Shown: one piece after another, positions 1 through 8,998 of the stretch | Layout of the letters: each line of letters begins with the position of its first letter | Position numbering within the stretch: the stretch's first letter is position 1 | Source of the DNA: Mycobacterium simiae | GTDB taxonomy: Bacteria > Actinomycetota > Actinomycetes > Mycobacteriales > Mycobacteriaceae | DNA length: 46,863 nt | Direction of reading: 5' to 3' | Assembly (NCBI RefSeq): GCF_008370645.1 | Contig: NZ_VTZN01000018.1 | Coordinates: 1-46,863, forward strand | Translations under genes and position numbers: made by a program | Notes under the pieces: generated by a model | What the model was told of the DNA's origin: nothing | The model's input: only the letters and a program-made list of their open reading frames with translations | Database searches by the model: none

Positions 1-760
1 CCGCCCACCCCGCCGGACCCGCCATCACCGCTCATGCTTGCCCCACCGGATCCACCGGCCCCGGCGCTGCCCAACACGAAACCAGCGCTGCCGCCTGTTC
101 CGCCGCTGCCGCCGACCCCGACCGTGCTGAACCCGCCAGCCCCACCGGCGCCGCCGTCGCCGACCAGCAGGCCGGCGTTGCCTCCATTGCCGCCCACCGC
201 ACCCGACGGACCCCCATTGGTAACGCCGCCGGCCCCACCGGACCCGCCTGAGCCGGCGAGCAAGCCGGCGTCGCCGCCAGCGCCACCGACACCGCCCAAA
301 GTCCCGCCGAGCCCACCGACCCCGCCGGCGCCGCCCCCCGCGCCGACTAAGCCGCCGAGCAGTCCGCCGGTCCCGCCGGCGCCGCCCGCTCCGCCAACAT
401 TGGCATCTGAGGCACCGCCCATTCCGCCGGCGCCGCCGGCGCCCAGCAATCCACCCGACCCACCAGCGCCGCCCGCTCCGCCGGTCGCGCCGACGGCCGT
501 CGTCCCGCCGGCGCCGCCGGATCCACCGCTGCCCCAAAGCAATCCGCCGGCCCCGCCCTGGCCGCCTGCGCCCCCAGCCGATGTTTGGGAGCTGCCGCCG
601 ACCCCGCCGGCACCGCCGGTGCCGATCAGTCCGGCTGCCCCGCCTGCCCCACCGTTTTGGCTCCCGATGCCAGAACCACCCGCGCCGCCGTCACCGAACA
701 ACCAGCCCCCCGGTGCGCCGTCTTGACCGGATCCCGGGGCGCCGTTGGCGCCGTTGCCGA
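1..760 (-). repeat. PGRS glycine-rich coding repeat
   Basis: Imperfect tandem repeats of the GGCGGNGCC type, read on the minus strand, encode the Gly/Ala-rich part of the PE_PGRS protein. Such tracts recombine easily and often vary in length between strains. Confidence 0.85.
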
Positions 761-1112
761 TCAGTGGGCGCCCGGTCAGCGCCAAGCTCGGCGCGTTGAT
801 CGTGTCCAGTAATTGCTGCAGTGGTGAGGCGCTAGCAGCCTCGGCACTGGCGTAGGAGCCCGCACTGGCGGTCAATGCCTGCACAAACTGGGCGTGAAAA
901 GCCTCGGCGTGCCCACTGAGCGTCTGATATGCCTGCCCGTGGGCAGAAAACAGCGCCGCAACCGCTGCCGACACTTCATCTTCGGCGGCGGCCAGTATCC
1001 CTAATGTGTTGGCTGCCGCGGCCGCGTTAGCGACGCTCACCGTCGAGCCGAGGCCAGCCAATTCCCCAGCCGCTGCAGTCATAACCTCAGGCACCGCGAA
1101 CGAAAAACCCAT
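1..1112 (-). CDS. PE_PGRS family protein, C-terminus cut off by the window edge
   Basis: The frame opens with ATG at 1112 ([20 protein letters not shown]) and I found no in-frame stop down to base 1, so about 370 codons are visible and the 3' end lies outside the window. Residues 1 to about 95 are a PE domain with the usual ending ([20 protein letters not shown], then [18 protein letters not shown]). After it comes glycine/alanine-rich PGRS sequence with GG-x repeats. PE_PGRS proteins are usually exported by ESX-5 to the mycobacterial surface. The function of this one is unknown. The gene is not at this place in H37Rv, where I remember Rv0223c beside echA1. The long open frames on the other strand are by-products of the GC-rich repeats. 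Confidence 0.9.
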   Translation of the reverse strand, partial: MGFSFAVPEVMTAAAGELAGLGSTVSVANAAAAANTLGILAAAEDEVSAAVAALFSAHGQAYQTLSGHAEAFHAQFVQALTASAGSYASAEAASASPLQQLLDTINAPSLALTGRPLIGNGANGAPGSGQDGAPGGWLFGDGGAGGSGIGSQNGGAGGAAGLIGTGGAGGVGGSSQTSAGGAGGQGGAGGLLWGSGGSGGAGGTTAVGATGGAGGAGGSGGLLGAGGAGGMGGASDANVGGAGGAGGTGGLLGGLVGAGGGAGGVGGLGGTLGGVGGAGGDAGLLAGSGGSGGAGGVTNGGPSGAVGGNGGNAGLLVGDGGAGGAGGFSTVGVGGSGGTGGSAGFVLGSAGAGGSGGASMSGDGGSGGVG

Positions 1113-1270
1113 TCAAGCCTCCCCGATGAGTCATAAGGATCGCCCGCGCTCCGGACAACACCGTATCGCTTTCGGCGAACGACATTCCCGGGTTTCCCCA
1201 ATTTCATTTTCGGCCGGGCCCGGAGCTGATGCTGACAGCGTTGCGCGAGCACGGGATTTATGCAGCCTGG

Positions 1271-1285
1271 GGGCTGACGCAGCCC
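1271..1285 (-). terminator. Weak hairpin just after echA1
   Basis: A 6-bp stem (GGGCTG/CAGCCC) with a 3-base loop lies 6 bases past the echA1 stop, at the end of the six-gene minus-strand unit. There is no U-rich tail, so it is at best a weak intrinsic terminator. Confidence 0.25.
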
Positions 1286-1291
1286 GACGCA

Positions 1292-2074
1292 CTAGCTACC
1301 GGTCCAGCGGGGCGGGCGCTTCTCGGCGAACGCGATCGCGCCCTCCTTGGCGTCGTTGGACACGAACACCGGGCCCAGGATCTTCATCTGCTCGGCGAAC
1401 CTGTTGTCCAGGTTCCACCCGCGCGACTCGGTGATGATCCGCTTGGTAGCGGCCACCGCGAGCGGCCCGTTGGCAGTGATCTTCTCGGCCAGCGCGATCG
1501 CGGCCGGCAACGCCTCACCCGGCTCGGCCACGATGTTGACCAGACCCAGCTCGTGGGCGCGTTCAGCCGACAGGCTGTCACCGGTTAATGCCAGCTCCAT
1601 GGCGATCGCGTACGGGATGCGTTCGGGTAGCCGCAACAGTCCCCCGCCACCCGCAACCAGACCACGCTTGACTTCTGGGATGCCGAACGCCGAATTCCGG
1701 GCGGCCACAATCAGGTCGGTGGCTAGCGCCAGCTCAGTGCCACCGGCCAAGGCGTACCCCTCCACCGCCGCAATGAGTGGCTTGATCGGGGGACGCTCGG
1801 TGAATCCTAAGCCGCGGCCCGGCACCACAACGTTTTCGCCGCGGGCGAACGCCTTGAGATCCATTCCGGCGCAGAAGGACCCACCCGCGCCAGTCAAGAT
1901 TCCCACCGAGAGGGCGGCGTCGGAGTCGAGGCGATCCATCGCGTCGGCCAGGCCGCGGCTGACCGCGGCGTTGACCGCGTTCTTGGCCTGCGGCCGGTTG
2001 ATCGTGATGATCAGAATCCGATCACGTTGCTCGACAAGGACTTCGGGTTCAGTGGTGCCGGTCTCTTCGCTCAC
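1292..2074 (-). CDS. echA1: Enoyl-CoA hydratase EchA1
   Basis: This is a 260-residue crotonase-fold protein, the usual family length, nearly identical to what I recall of M. tuberculosis EchA1 (Rv0222). Enoyl-CoA hydratases add water to trans-2-enoyl-CoA in fatty-acid beta-oxidation. The oxyanion-hole segment GGSFCAGMDLKAF is present. So are both catalytic glutamates, in GGTELALATD and FGIPEVKRG. The frame runs further upstream, but I chose the GTG at 2074 because AAGGAG lies upstream and the homologue starts at this point. It is the last gene of the minus-strand unit, 40 bases after the acyltransferase. Confidence 0.93.
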   Translation of the reverse strand: MSEETGTTEPEVLVEQRDRILIITINRPQAKNAVNAAVSRGLADAMDRLDSDAALSVGILTGAGGSFCAGMDLKAFARGENVVVPGRGLGFTERPPIKPLIAAVEGYALAGGTELALATDLIVAARNSAFGIPEVKRGLVAGGGGLLRLPERIPYAIAMELALTGDSLSAERAHELGLVNIVAEPGEALPAAIALAEKITANGPLAVAATKRIITESRGWNLDNRFAEQMKILGPVFVSNDAKEGAIAFAEKRPPRWTGS

Positions 2075-2114
2075 CGTGCTGCACAGCTCCTTCGGGTGTA
2101 GATCAGGCCTTTGA

Positions 2115-3524
2115 TCAAGCTTGAGCCATCGCCAGCTCGACGACTGTAAGCTCTTCGGACAGCCCCGCGGCCCTGCGTATTTCGATGAAATCAGCAATCA
2201 TGGCCTCGGTCACCTCGTGCGGGTCCTGGACGGTGGCGCCGTCGGACAGCACAGAGATGTTGAGCTGGTCGACATAGCTCCACACGGTGATGTTCAGCCC
2301 GCTGCCCGCGGTCAACGGTCCCACCGAATAGATCTCGGTCACCAGCGCGCCGCCCACCCTGCCGCGTTGGCGCGGCCCGGGAACGTTCGAGATGTTCACG
2401 TTGAGCACTTTGTTCTGCCCGTCGCGGCCGGACATCCAGCGAAACATCGCCTGGGTAGTCGCCGGCGGCCAGTAGGCCGCCCATCGGCTGATCAGCTCCG
2501 GCCCTAGGAGCTGGTGACTTTCTTTGGCCGACAACGCGTTTTCGCGGCAGACTCGTACCCTTTGCAGCGGATCGTCGCAGTCGGCGGGCAGCGCCACCAG
2601 CATTCCGCTGAAGTGGTTGCCGCAGATCCGCTCCGGTGAGAAGTCGTAGGCCACCGGAACGGAGGCCAGCAGCGGTTCGGCTTTGCCGTCGTATCGCAAC
2701 AACAAGCTCCGCAGCGCTCCGGTGGACACGGCCAAGACCATGTCGTTGATCGTGACGCCGAGCAACTTGGCGGTCTGCTTGACATCGTCGAGCGCCAACG
2801 TCGCCGTGGCGAACCTGCGCTCGGGCGTGATCTTGTGGTTCATGAAAGTCGCCGGCGGGGTGAACGGCCGGGTCAGTTCTGGAGAAAGCTTGCGCGAACT
2901 GCGTCGCACCCGCCCCAGACCCTGTGCCGTGTAACGCATCGTCGCGGGGATGCGCCCCAGGTGACGCAGGTGGTCCACAAAAGCCGAACTCATCAGCTCT
3001 CGCTTGGTCGGAGCCGGGTCCGGGACATACGGGTGGCCTTCGGGTCCCGGCAGCAGATCCATGCCCCGCGCCATCAGGTTCGCCGACGCCACGCCGTCGG
3101 CGAGCGCGTGGTGAATCTTGGCGACCACCGCCACCCGATGGCTGACCAGCCCTTCGACGTAGTACATCTCCCACAGCGGGTACCTGCGGTCCAGGGCGGT
3201 ACTGGCGATCTGACCAATCACCTGGTCCAGTTCACGCCGGCCGCCCGGGGCCGACAGCGTCCAGGGCCGGATGTGGTAGTTGAGATCGACCTCGCAGTGC
3301 TCACGCCACATCGGGTGATGGAACTTGAACGGAACGTCGACAAGCTGATACCCCAGCGGTTCCAGCTTGGTCAGGCGCTCACCGATGACCTCGCGAAATG
3401 CATCGATGCCGAGTTCACGGCTGTCCGGGTCCAGCTCGATCACTGCGACCTTGATGGTGTGCATGTGCACATTGGGTGTTTCGCTGTAAAGCAAGACAGC
3501 GTCCCAGCCGCTGAGCCGTTTCAC
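2115..3524 (-). CDS. WS/DGAT acyltransferase (probable triacylglycerol synthase), Rv0221 homologue
   Basis: The 469-residue protein has the length and motifs of the wax ester synthase/diacylglycerol acyltransferase family. The catalytic HHxxxDG motif is at residues 138-144 (HHALADG), and the C-terminal ...NVPGPRQ... segment is conserved. Family members transfer an acyl group from acyl-CoA to diacylglycerol or a fatty alcohol and make storage lipid. Translation starts at GTG 3524 behind AGGGGA. It lies between lipC and echA1 in the same direction with gaps of about 40 bases, which suggests co-transcription and a shared role in acyl-chain turnover. The exact substrate is not shown by the sequence. 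Confidence 0.9.
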   Translation of the reverse strand: MKRLSGWDAVLLYSETPNVHMHTIKVAVIELDPDSRELGIDAFREVIGERLTKLEPLGYQLVDVPFKFHHPMWREHCEVDLNYHIRPWTLSAPGGRRELDQVIGQIASTALDRRYPLWEMYYVEGLVSHRVAVVAKIHHALADGVASANLMARGMDLLPGPEGHPYVPDPAPTKRELMSSAFVDHLRHLGRIPATMRYTAQGLGRVRRSSRKLSPELTRPFTPPATFMNHKITPERRFATATLALDDVKQTAKLLGVTINDMVLAVSTGALRSLLLRYDGKAEPLLASVPVAYDFSPERICGNHFSGMLVALPADCDDPLQRVRVCRENALSAKESHQLLGPELISRWAAYWPPATTQAMFRWMSGRDGQNKVLNVNISNVPGPRQRGRVGGALVTEIYSVGPLTAGSGLNITVWSYVDQLNISVLSDGATVQDPHEVTEAMIADFIEIRRAAGLSEELTVVELAMAQA

Positions 3525-3567
3525 CGCAGTCCCCTGGTCATAGCGCGACCTTACAGCCGGTAGGTGC

Positions 3568-4770
3568 CTAGATGATCTCTTTAGCTAACTGTTTCCGGGT
3601 GCGGTGAACGTGGTTGAGGAACAGCGAGATCGCGTGTGTGGTCGGCCCGGTGCGAGCACCGTCGAGCAGGTCGAAGCCGTGGCCGGCCCCGGGCAGCTCG
3701 ACGTAGGCGACCAGGGACCGAGACACAGCGCGTAACCGCTCGACGAACGTGCGTGCTTGCCCCACCGGGATGACGCTGTCCCGGCTGCCGTGGATCACCA
3801 GGAATGGTGGCGCATCCTTATGGACCCGGGCGATCGGCGACGCGTTGCGGAACACGTGCGGGTGACGCATGATCGTCCGCTTGACCACTACCCGCTCCAG
3901 AAAGTCGACAAATCGCTCACGCTCGGGGGTCGAACGGTCCTCCCAGTCGTAGCGACCATAGATGCCGACCGCGGCGTCAACCGATGTGTCCGCACCTTGC
4001 GGTAGTTCGCAGTGGTAGTCCGAGTCGTCGGCAGTGAGCGCGGCCAACGCCGACAGGTGCCCGCCAGCCGAACATCCCGCTACCGCAATGAAGTCGCGGT
4101 CTCCACCGAATTTGTCGACGTTGGCGCGAGCCCAGGCTATGGCGGCCTTGACGTCCTGAATGTGGCGCGGCCAGCGGTGGTGCGGCGCGACTCGATAGTC
4201 GATCGACAGGCACACCCACCCTTGCTCGGCCATGCGCGACAACAGTGCGTATCCCTGGATGGTGCGGCTGCCGTGTATCCAGGCGCCGCCGGGGACGAAA
4301 ATTAGCACCGGCGCCGGCTGGGTGGGAAGGTCGCTACGACGCCACACGTCCAGCAGCTGGGCGGGGCTGTTTCCGTAGTGGACCCCACGACGATGCAGGT
4401 AGCGACGGTGCCGCAGGGCTCCCCAAACAGGCGGGATGCGCTCCGGTGCCGGCCATTCGAGCTCCAGGTCGGCGGGCGACACGATGCCGCGCAGCGCCGC
4501 CGCGGAAACCTCGCTGGTGCTGGCGCGGTCGCGGCGGCGGGCCTCGTTGATCCCCGGGTTAAGCCACTCCCTGGCCCGGGCGGACATGAATTCCGGCGCA
4601 TGCCGGACACTCCAGACGCCCATCGCGGTGACACTGCCCAGGGGCTCAAGGTGTTTGCCCACCACCGGGAGCGCGGCCCCCGCAACGCTTAACGCCAGCA
4701 GATAGTCCCCCGGACGGGCGTGCAACAACCTTTTGACCTGGGACATCATCGTCGGGCCGCTCGCCGTCAT
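3568..4770 (-). CDS. lipC: Carboxylesterase/lipase LipC
   Basis: A 400-residue alpha/beta hydrolase of the hormone-sensitive-lipase type, matching M. tuberculosis LipC (Rv0220) in length and order. The nucleophile is Ser234 in GCSAGG. The acid is Asp331 (HGSRDSVIP) and the base His364 (GAGHGFD). The oxyanion motif is FVPGGAW (residues 158-164), a variant of HGGG. LipC is known as a cell-surface esterase acting on short acyl chains. The ATG at 4770 sits exactly six bases after a TACGCT hexamer, so the gene probably also has its own leaderless promoter within the larger unit. Confidence 0.92.
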   Translation of the reverse strand: MTASGPTMMSQVKRLLHARPGDYLLALSVAGAALPVVGKHLEPLGSVTAMGVWSVRHAPEFMSARAREWLNPGINEARRRDRASTSEVSAAALRGIVSPADLELEWPAPERIPPVWGALRHRRYLHRRGVHYGNSPAQLLDVWRRSDLPTQPAPVLIFVPGGAWIHGSRTIQGYALLSRMAEQGWVCLSIDYRVAPHHRWPRHIQDVKAAIAWARANVDKFGGDRDFIAVAGCSAGGHLSALAALTADDSDYHCELPQGADTSVDAAVGIYGRYDWEDRSTPERERFVDFLERVVVKRTIMRHPHVFRNASPIARVHKDAPPFLVIHGSRDSVIPVGQARTFVERLRAVSRSLVAYVELPGAGHGFDLLDGARTGPTTHAISLFLNHVHRTRKQLAKEII

Positions 4771-4776
4771 GGGGGG

Positions 4777-4782
4777 AGCGTA
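4777..4782 (-). promoter_or_regulatory. -10 hexamer for leaderless lipC
   Basis: TACGCT fits the mycobacterial TANNNT consensus. It is followed by six C residues and then the lipC ATG, which puts the transcription start on the start codon itself. I see no clear -35 box, as is common in mycobacteria. Confidence 0.5.
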
Positions 4783-4798
4783 CCCCGGCTAGTTGGCG

Positions 4799-5317
4799 CT
4801 AACCACGGTTAATCGCCACTGTCGTCCGGAGCGCTCGTTGCTGTCGGTGCCCTCTGGCGAGCCGGGCGGCATAGCTGACGGCGCTGACGGCGAACATCGC
4901 CGCAGTCAGCAGCAGCCACCTGCCCAGAAACGGCTGCTGGGTTTCTCCGGTTGCAGCCTGGTAGGTCGCAGCGCCCTGCTCGACGATACCGGGCAGGAAG
5001 ATCAGCAGGGTCAGCCCGGCGCCCATGGCCGGAATTCGAATGTGGTTGCGGGCGCTGAGCTTTGGTTGGCGGCGCGGGCGCGCTGGGAGCATCCGGTCGG
5101 CCAGCGCGTACAGCGGGAACAGCACCAGGTCGTGGCCGATCACGGCGGCAGCGAACCAGACGGCGATGGACTGCCACCAGGTCTGCGGATTCCACAGGGT
5201 GGCCGGCCCAGCGGTAACCACGATGTAGCCGAACAGCGCTAAACCGGACAGCATGGTCAGCAGGTGCAACCAACGTGCGCCGTAATAGTAGCCGAAACGC
5301 TCTGGCAGCCTTAGCAT
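4799..5317 (-). CDS. Conserved membrane protein, Rv0219 homologue
   Basis: 172 residues with about four hydrophobic helices, for example LHLLTMLSGLALFGYIVV near residue 18 and LLLTAAMFAVSAVSYAARLA near the end. The function is unknown. The ATG at 5317 follows the stop of the molybdo-oxidoreductase gene with one base between them (TGAGATG), so translation is coupled. The two proteins are likely partners in the membrane, perhaps an electron-transfer or anchoring subunit; that is inferred from position only. The open frame extends upstream to 5503, but that part overlaps the previous gene. Confidence 0.85.
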   Translation of the reverse strand: MLRLPERFGYYYGARWLHLLTMLSGLALFGYIVVTAGPATLWNPQTWWQSIAVWFAAAVIGHDLVLFPLYALADRMLPARPRRQPKLSARNHIRIPAMGAGLTLLIFLPGIVEQGAATYQAATGETQQPFLGRWLLLTAAMFAVSAVSYAARLARGHRQQRALRTTVAINRG

Positions 5318-5318
5318 C

Positions 5319-6638
5319 TCAACTCGGCTCGAAATCGATGGCGGCAACCCATTTGGTGTTGTGCACACCGGGCAGCGCAGGAACGATGATCCGGGCGGGA
5401 TAGCCGTGATCCAGTGGCAGGTCGGCACCGTTGACCCGCAGCGCCAACAGCGCGTCGGGATCGCTGACCTGGTTGGGTTGTAGAGTCGCTGCGCCGAAGG
5501 CACCGCCCCGTTGCAGCGACGTCACGTGCGCCGCGCGCGGCGTGGGCACCCCGGCCAGTCGGGCCAGATCGGTCAACCGCACCCCGCTCCAGGTCTGCAC
5601 CGTCGACCAGCCCTCAACGCAGGCGATCGGCAGCCGCGCGGTATGTTGCGGTAATCCGGCCAGAGCGGCGCGCTCCAGCACCACCTCCGACGGTCCACCG
5701 CGTAGCACCAGCCGCCAACCCGGCCCGACGCTGTCGGGTGTGATCCCGGCCGCTGCGGCGGTCTTGTTGACCGGGAAATCGCGACCCCGGCCCCGGGGTA
5801 GCAGCAGGGCCAGGCCGCGCGCCGGTCCGCCGAGGGTCTGGCCCACGCTGAGCACCGCGATCAGCAGTACTCCGGACCCGACCATGGCCAGCGCCCCGCG
5901 TCTGCTCATTGTCGGTTCGGCCGGCGCAGCGGTCACCAGGCCGGTGGCATCGGGCCGTTCGGTGCTGGTGTTAATCACATTGGTACGCAACACTTCTCGG
6001 AACGGCAGTGCACGCAATCCAGCGATCATGCGCGGAATCTTGACGGCGATATGCATCAGGAACCCCACGATAAACACCCAGGCCCCGAAATAGTGGCCCT
6101 GGTAGAAGCTGAACCCGAAGATGTAGTCGTACTGGATGTTGAGCACTCCGGTCACGATTTCGAACAGCACGCCGCCAACCAGCATTAACAGCGACAGCCG
6201 CTCCAACAGCTGGGCGATGGAACGAGCGGGCGGCCAGACGAACAGTTTCGGGATCACCGACCAGAGCTTGGCCAACACCACCGGGATGAGCACCAGGCCC
6301 AGCCCGACGTGCAGGCCCTGGGTCAGCCGGTACAGCCATGACGGGCGGGTGGGCCAGGAAAACCCCGGCAGTCGCAGCCACCCGACGTCGGCCGGAATAG
6401 CCTGACCAAACTGCGGGGCATAGGCGATATAAGACAGCAACCCGGTGATGATCACGATCGGCAGCGCCACCAGCAGCACCAGCCCGAATACCGACGTCAG
6501 CCAGGGGCCGCGCAGCGGACTGCGAAACCGGGCCGAGCGCCGCAGACCCGGTGGTGGATGTCGCTCCACCGCGCGCCAAAGTCGCTGCGGAAAGCCGTAT
6601 GCGGCGTCTTGTTGAAGATCCTTGTCCGGAACAGTCAC
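5319..6638 (-). CDS. Membrane-anchored molybdopterin oxidoreductase, Rv0218 homologue
   Basis: 439 residues in two parts. The first ~220 residues hold about four membrane helices with histidines inside or beside them (LTQGLHVGLG, GFLMHIAVK), like a b-type cytochrome anchor. Another helix follows near residue 255. The last ~140 residues resemble the sulfite-oxidase-type molybdopterin domain, with the cofactor-ligand cysteine in PIACVEGWS and a C-terminal region of that fold. The protein probably moves electrons between a periplasmic substrate and the membrane; the substrate is unknown. The start is GTG 6638, which overlaps the methyltransferase stop by 4 bases (GTGA). Confidence 0.85.
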   Translation of the reverse strand: MTVPDKDLQQDAAYGFPQRLWRAVERHPPPGLRRSARFRSPLRGPWLTSVFGLVLLVALPIVIITGLLSYIAYAPQFGQAIPADVGWLRLPGFSWPTRPSWLYRLTQGLHVGLGLVLIPVVLAKLWSVIPKLFVWPPARSIAQLLERLSLLMLVGGVLFEIVTGVLNIQYDYIFGFSFYQGHYFGAWVFIVGFLMHIAVKIPRMIAGLRALPFREVLRTNVINTSTERPDATGLVTAAPAEPTMSRRGALAMVGSGVLLIAVLSVGQTLGGPARGLALLLPRGRGRDFPVNKTAAAAGITPDSVGPGWRLVLRGGPSEVVLERAALAGLPQHTARLPIACVEGWSTVQTWSGVRLTDLARLAGVPTPRAAHVTSLQRGGAFGAATLQPNQVSDPDALLALRVNGADLPLDHGYPARIIVPALPGVHNTKWVAAIDFEPS

Positions 6639-7375
6639 CGGGCCACCAGGATCGCGATCACCCGACCGGCGACCAATCGGACGCCGGTCAGCGTGAGACC
6701 CGCCTGCGCGGCCAAGCTGGCGGCGCTGTCCGCACCAACCGACGCCCATCGGAACCACGGCCCAATATCGCGCGCCGACTCCAGGCGAACCCAGCGGGAT
6801 CGGATACCGATAGCCTGGGCCTCGAATTCAGCCACACAACGTCCGCCGCTGCACAACAGCTCCGACGCCCGACCCAGAATTCGTAGCGGGTCACCACCCA
6901 GGCCGACATTCCCGTCGACCAGCAAGACAGTCTGCCAAGAACCCACGCCCGGCAGCGGCTCGAACACGTCGCCCAGGAGGACCGGGGCACCGCCGCGACC
7001 GGCTAATCGGACCGCGGCCGCGGAACGGTCGATGCCGAGCGCGGGGACGCCCCGCTGCACCAGCCGCGCCACCAGCCGCGCCGGGCCGCATCCCAGTTCG
7101 ATAGTCGGCCCGCTGCACATCTGGGCGACTGCCTCATCGAAAGCCTCATCGAAGGTCTCGTCAACTTCATCAGGGGCAACCACCTGCTCGGCGGAACGGC
7201 TGCCCAACCAACGGTGGGTCGGCAACGGCCGTAACTCACCATCGTCATGACGGATCCAGCAACGTTCGCCATCGAGCGCCCGATCGTACAGATGCCCCAG
7301 CACTTCACGCCCCTCGTATCGTGCCCGACCGGGCAGAACGTCCACGCCCGGATAACTCAATGTCAGGGACCGCAC
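6635..7375 (-). CDS. SAM-dependent class I methyltransferase
   Basis: 246 residues. The SAM-binding motif I is IELGCGPARL, followed by an acidic strand end (ALGIDRSA) and a motif IV-like segment (LLVDGNVGLGG). I chose GTG 7375 because GGAGG (7385-7389) sits nine bases before it; the frame itself reaches 7432. It is the first gene of the six-gene unit and overlaps the oxidoreductase start by four bases, which argues for a shared pathway. I do not recall this gene at the matching place in H37Rv, where lipW is next to Rv0218. The substrate is unknown. Confidence 0.82.
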   Translation of the reverse strand: MRSLTLSYPGVDVLPGRARYEGREVLGHLYDRALDGERCWIRHDDGELRPLPTHRWLGSRSAEQVVAPDEVDETFDEAFDEAVAQMCSGPTIELGCGPARLVARLVQRGVPALGIDRSAAAVRLAGRGGAPVLLGDVFEPLPGVGSWQTVLLVDGNVGLGGDPLRILGRASELLCSGGRCVAEFEAQAIGIRSRWVRLESARDIGPWFRWASVGADSAASLAAQAGLTLTGVRLVAGRVIAILVAR

Positions 7376-7693
7376 GCGCCAGCACCTCCATCCGTACCCC
7401 GATCCTCGCTCGCCTACACCACAGACTGCCAACTATTACGGCGCCGGCGGACAGATTGTCTCAGCAAAGTCGTAATCCGGCCAGATTTCGTCACTAGCCG
7501 ATACCGTGGCGCAGCACGCGGATACGCTTGATGGTTCGCCATACCGAAACTTTTTGACCCCAAGCTTCGGGCGTCACTGGGTGAGTGAGACCATCGCGTC
7601 CCTGGCCGGGGCGTTGCCCGCTGCCGGAAACGGGCAAGCTTGGCCGTCCACGTGTCGGCGACACCGCTACCGGCGCATGACGCCGGCCCTCAC
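7376..7693. other. 318-base intergenic region upstream of the methyltransferase unit
   Basis: It lies between the amidohydrolase stop and the methyltransferase start and should hold the promoter of the six-gene unit. Apart from the ribosome site at 7385-7389 I see no convincing -10 box, hairpin or conserved gene remnant. A 67-codon plus-strand frame (7506-7709) has no recognisable similarity. Confidence 0.6.
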
Positions 7694-8998
7694 TCAGGTT
7701 GCCAAGTAGGCGATCTCACCGCCGATGATGGTAGCGGTCACCATATCGGCGTCTAGCTCAGCCAGCGCGGCCGCCGGTTCCTGCGATAGCAGGCATAGGT
7801 CGCCTGGCTGTCCGGCCGCTATGGTACGTACCCGGCCCGGTTGATCCGGCTGCCCCAGGAACAGCGTCAAAGCCGTTCGCGCTGAGACACACTCTCGTGC
7901 GTTGAGAACTGCGCCGCTTGGCGTGGTGCGACGCGCCGCGGCCCGCATGGCCGCCCAAGGGTCGCCACTGCCGAATGGCATATCGGTCGAAAACGCAACG
8001 GGCACACGTGCTTTCAGCAGCGATGCAACCCGCCATAGGTGTGGTAGGTCCGCGGTGGGTACCGCGGTGAGATAGTGGTCGCCGCGCTCGGCGACGAAGT
8101 TGGGCTGAGTCACCACGGTAAGGCCCAGATCGAAAAGGTCAGACACGGTGTCGGTGGGCACAATGGCGGCGTGCTCGATCCGATCGAGCGGATGCGGACC
8201 GGCATCGCGCAGGGCGGCGATGGTCACGATCAACTGAGCCGCCGTGATGCAGTGCACCGCGACCGGCCGGCCGACGTTGTGGCACTCGGTGATCCAAGCC
8301 GCCAAGGCGTCCAGATCAAGACCGTCTTCTCGCAGGATCATCTTCCCAGGCGCCAGAAACCGCACGCGCGGTCGGAATTGGCCGCGGCGATGCGACGCTG
8401 TCAGCCGATCCATCTCGTCGGCTCCCAAATCCGGTGTGGCGTCGGTGACTCCAGTAACTCCCACGGCGGTGAGCCGGCGACTCAGCTCCGCGAGGTTGGT
8501 CTGGCGCCGGGGCAGCGCATTGGACCAGGTCGGATCGGCGCTCGACAGGCGACCGTCGACGTGGTCAGGCAGGCCGACGCGGCCCAATGCCGCAGAGTTG
8601 AGGATCCACAGTGCGCCGCTGCGATGCTGGATACGCAGGGGAATTTCGGGCACCAGTGCGTCAAGGACGTCCCGATCCAACCGCCCGGCAACGCACTCGT
8701 GATAGCCCACAGCGCGAATCCATCCATCCGCGCCCGGCGAGACCTCCGAAAGGCGCTGAGCCAAGCGGTCTTTGCTACCAACGGCAGGCGGTCCGACGCA
8801 CAGCGAATCGAGCGCTGAGGCTGCCGAACGCAGGTGCACATGGTGGTCGTACAGGCCAGGTAGCACGGTGCCACCGCCTGCGTCGAGCACGCATTCTCCG
8901 CGCCGGGCCACAAGTCCGTCGCCGACCTCATCGATGACAGCGCCCACCCGGATATCAACGACTGCGCCGTCAAGCATGGCGGCCCGCCGAATCAGCAT
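7694..8998 (-). CDS. Amidohydrolase-superfamily protein (YtcJ-like)
   Basis: 434 residues with the pattern of metal-dependent amidohydrolases. The first metal ligands are HxH in LYDHHVHLR (near residue 52). Later histidines are in VAVHCITAAQ and RIEHAAIVP. The conserved aspartate is in FSTDMPFGSGDPW. A short beta-rich N-terminus closes with the C-terminal GQPGDLCLL segment, as in related imidazolonepropionase/YtcJ enzymes. Such enzymes hydrolyse C-N bonds in amides or cyclic imides. The ATG at 8998 overlaps the end of the CoA-transferase gene by seven bases, so the two form one unit. I do not recall a counterpart at this place in H37Rv. Confidence 0.85.
   Translation of the reverse strand: MLIRRAAMLDGAVVDIRVGAVIDEVGDGLVARRGECVLDAGGGTVLPGLYDHHVHLRSAASALDSLCVGPPAVGSKDRLAQRLSEVSPGADGWIRAVGYHECVAGRLDRDVLDALVPEIPLRIQHRSGALWILNSAALGRVGLPDHVDGRLSSADPTWSNALPRRQTNLAELSRRLTAVGVTGVTDATPDLGADEMDRLTASHRRGQFRPRVRFLAPGKMILREDGLDLDALAAWITECHNVGRPVAVHCITAAQLIVTIAALRDAGPHPLDRIEHAAIVPTDTVSDLFDLGLTVVTQPNFVAERGDHYLTAVPTADLPHLWRVASLLKARVPVAFSTDMPFGSGDPWAAMRAAARRTTPSGAVLNARECVSARTALTLFLGQPDQPGRVRTIAAGQPGDLCLLSQEPAAALAELDADMVTATIIGGEIAYLAT

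Noticed and set aside
34..726. A 230-codon plus-strand frame rich in proline
   Set aside because: It is the antisense of the PGRS tract; the GGC/GCC repeats leave every frame open. It has no start signal and no conserved domain.
7506..7709. A 67-codon plus-strand frame before the amidohydrolase end
   Set aside because: No ribosome site, no recognisable similarity, and it overlaps the end of a real gene.
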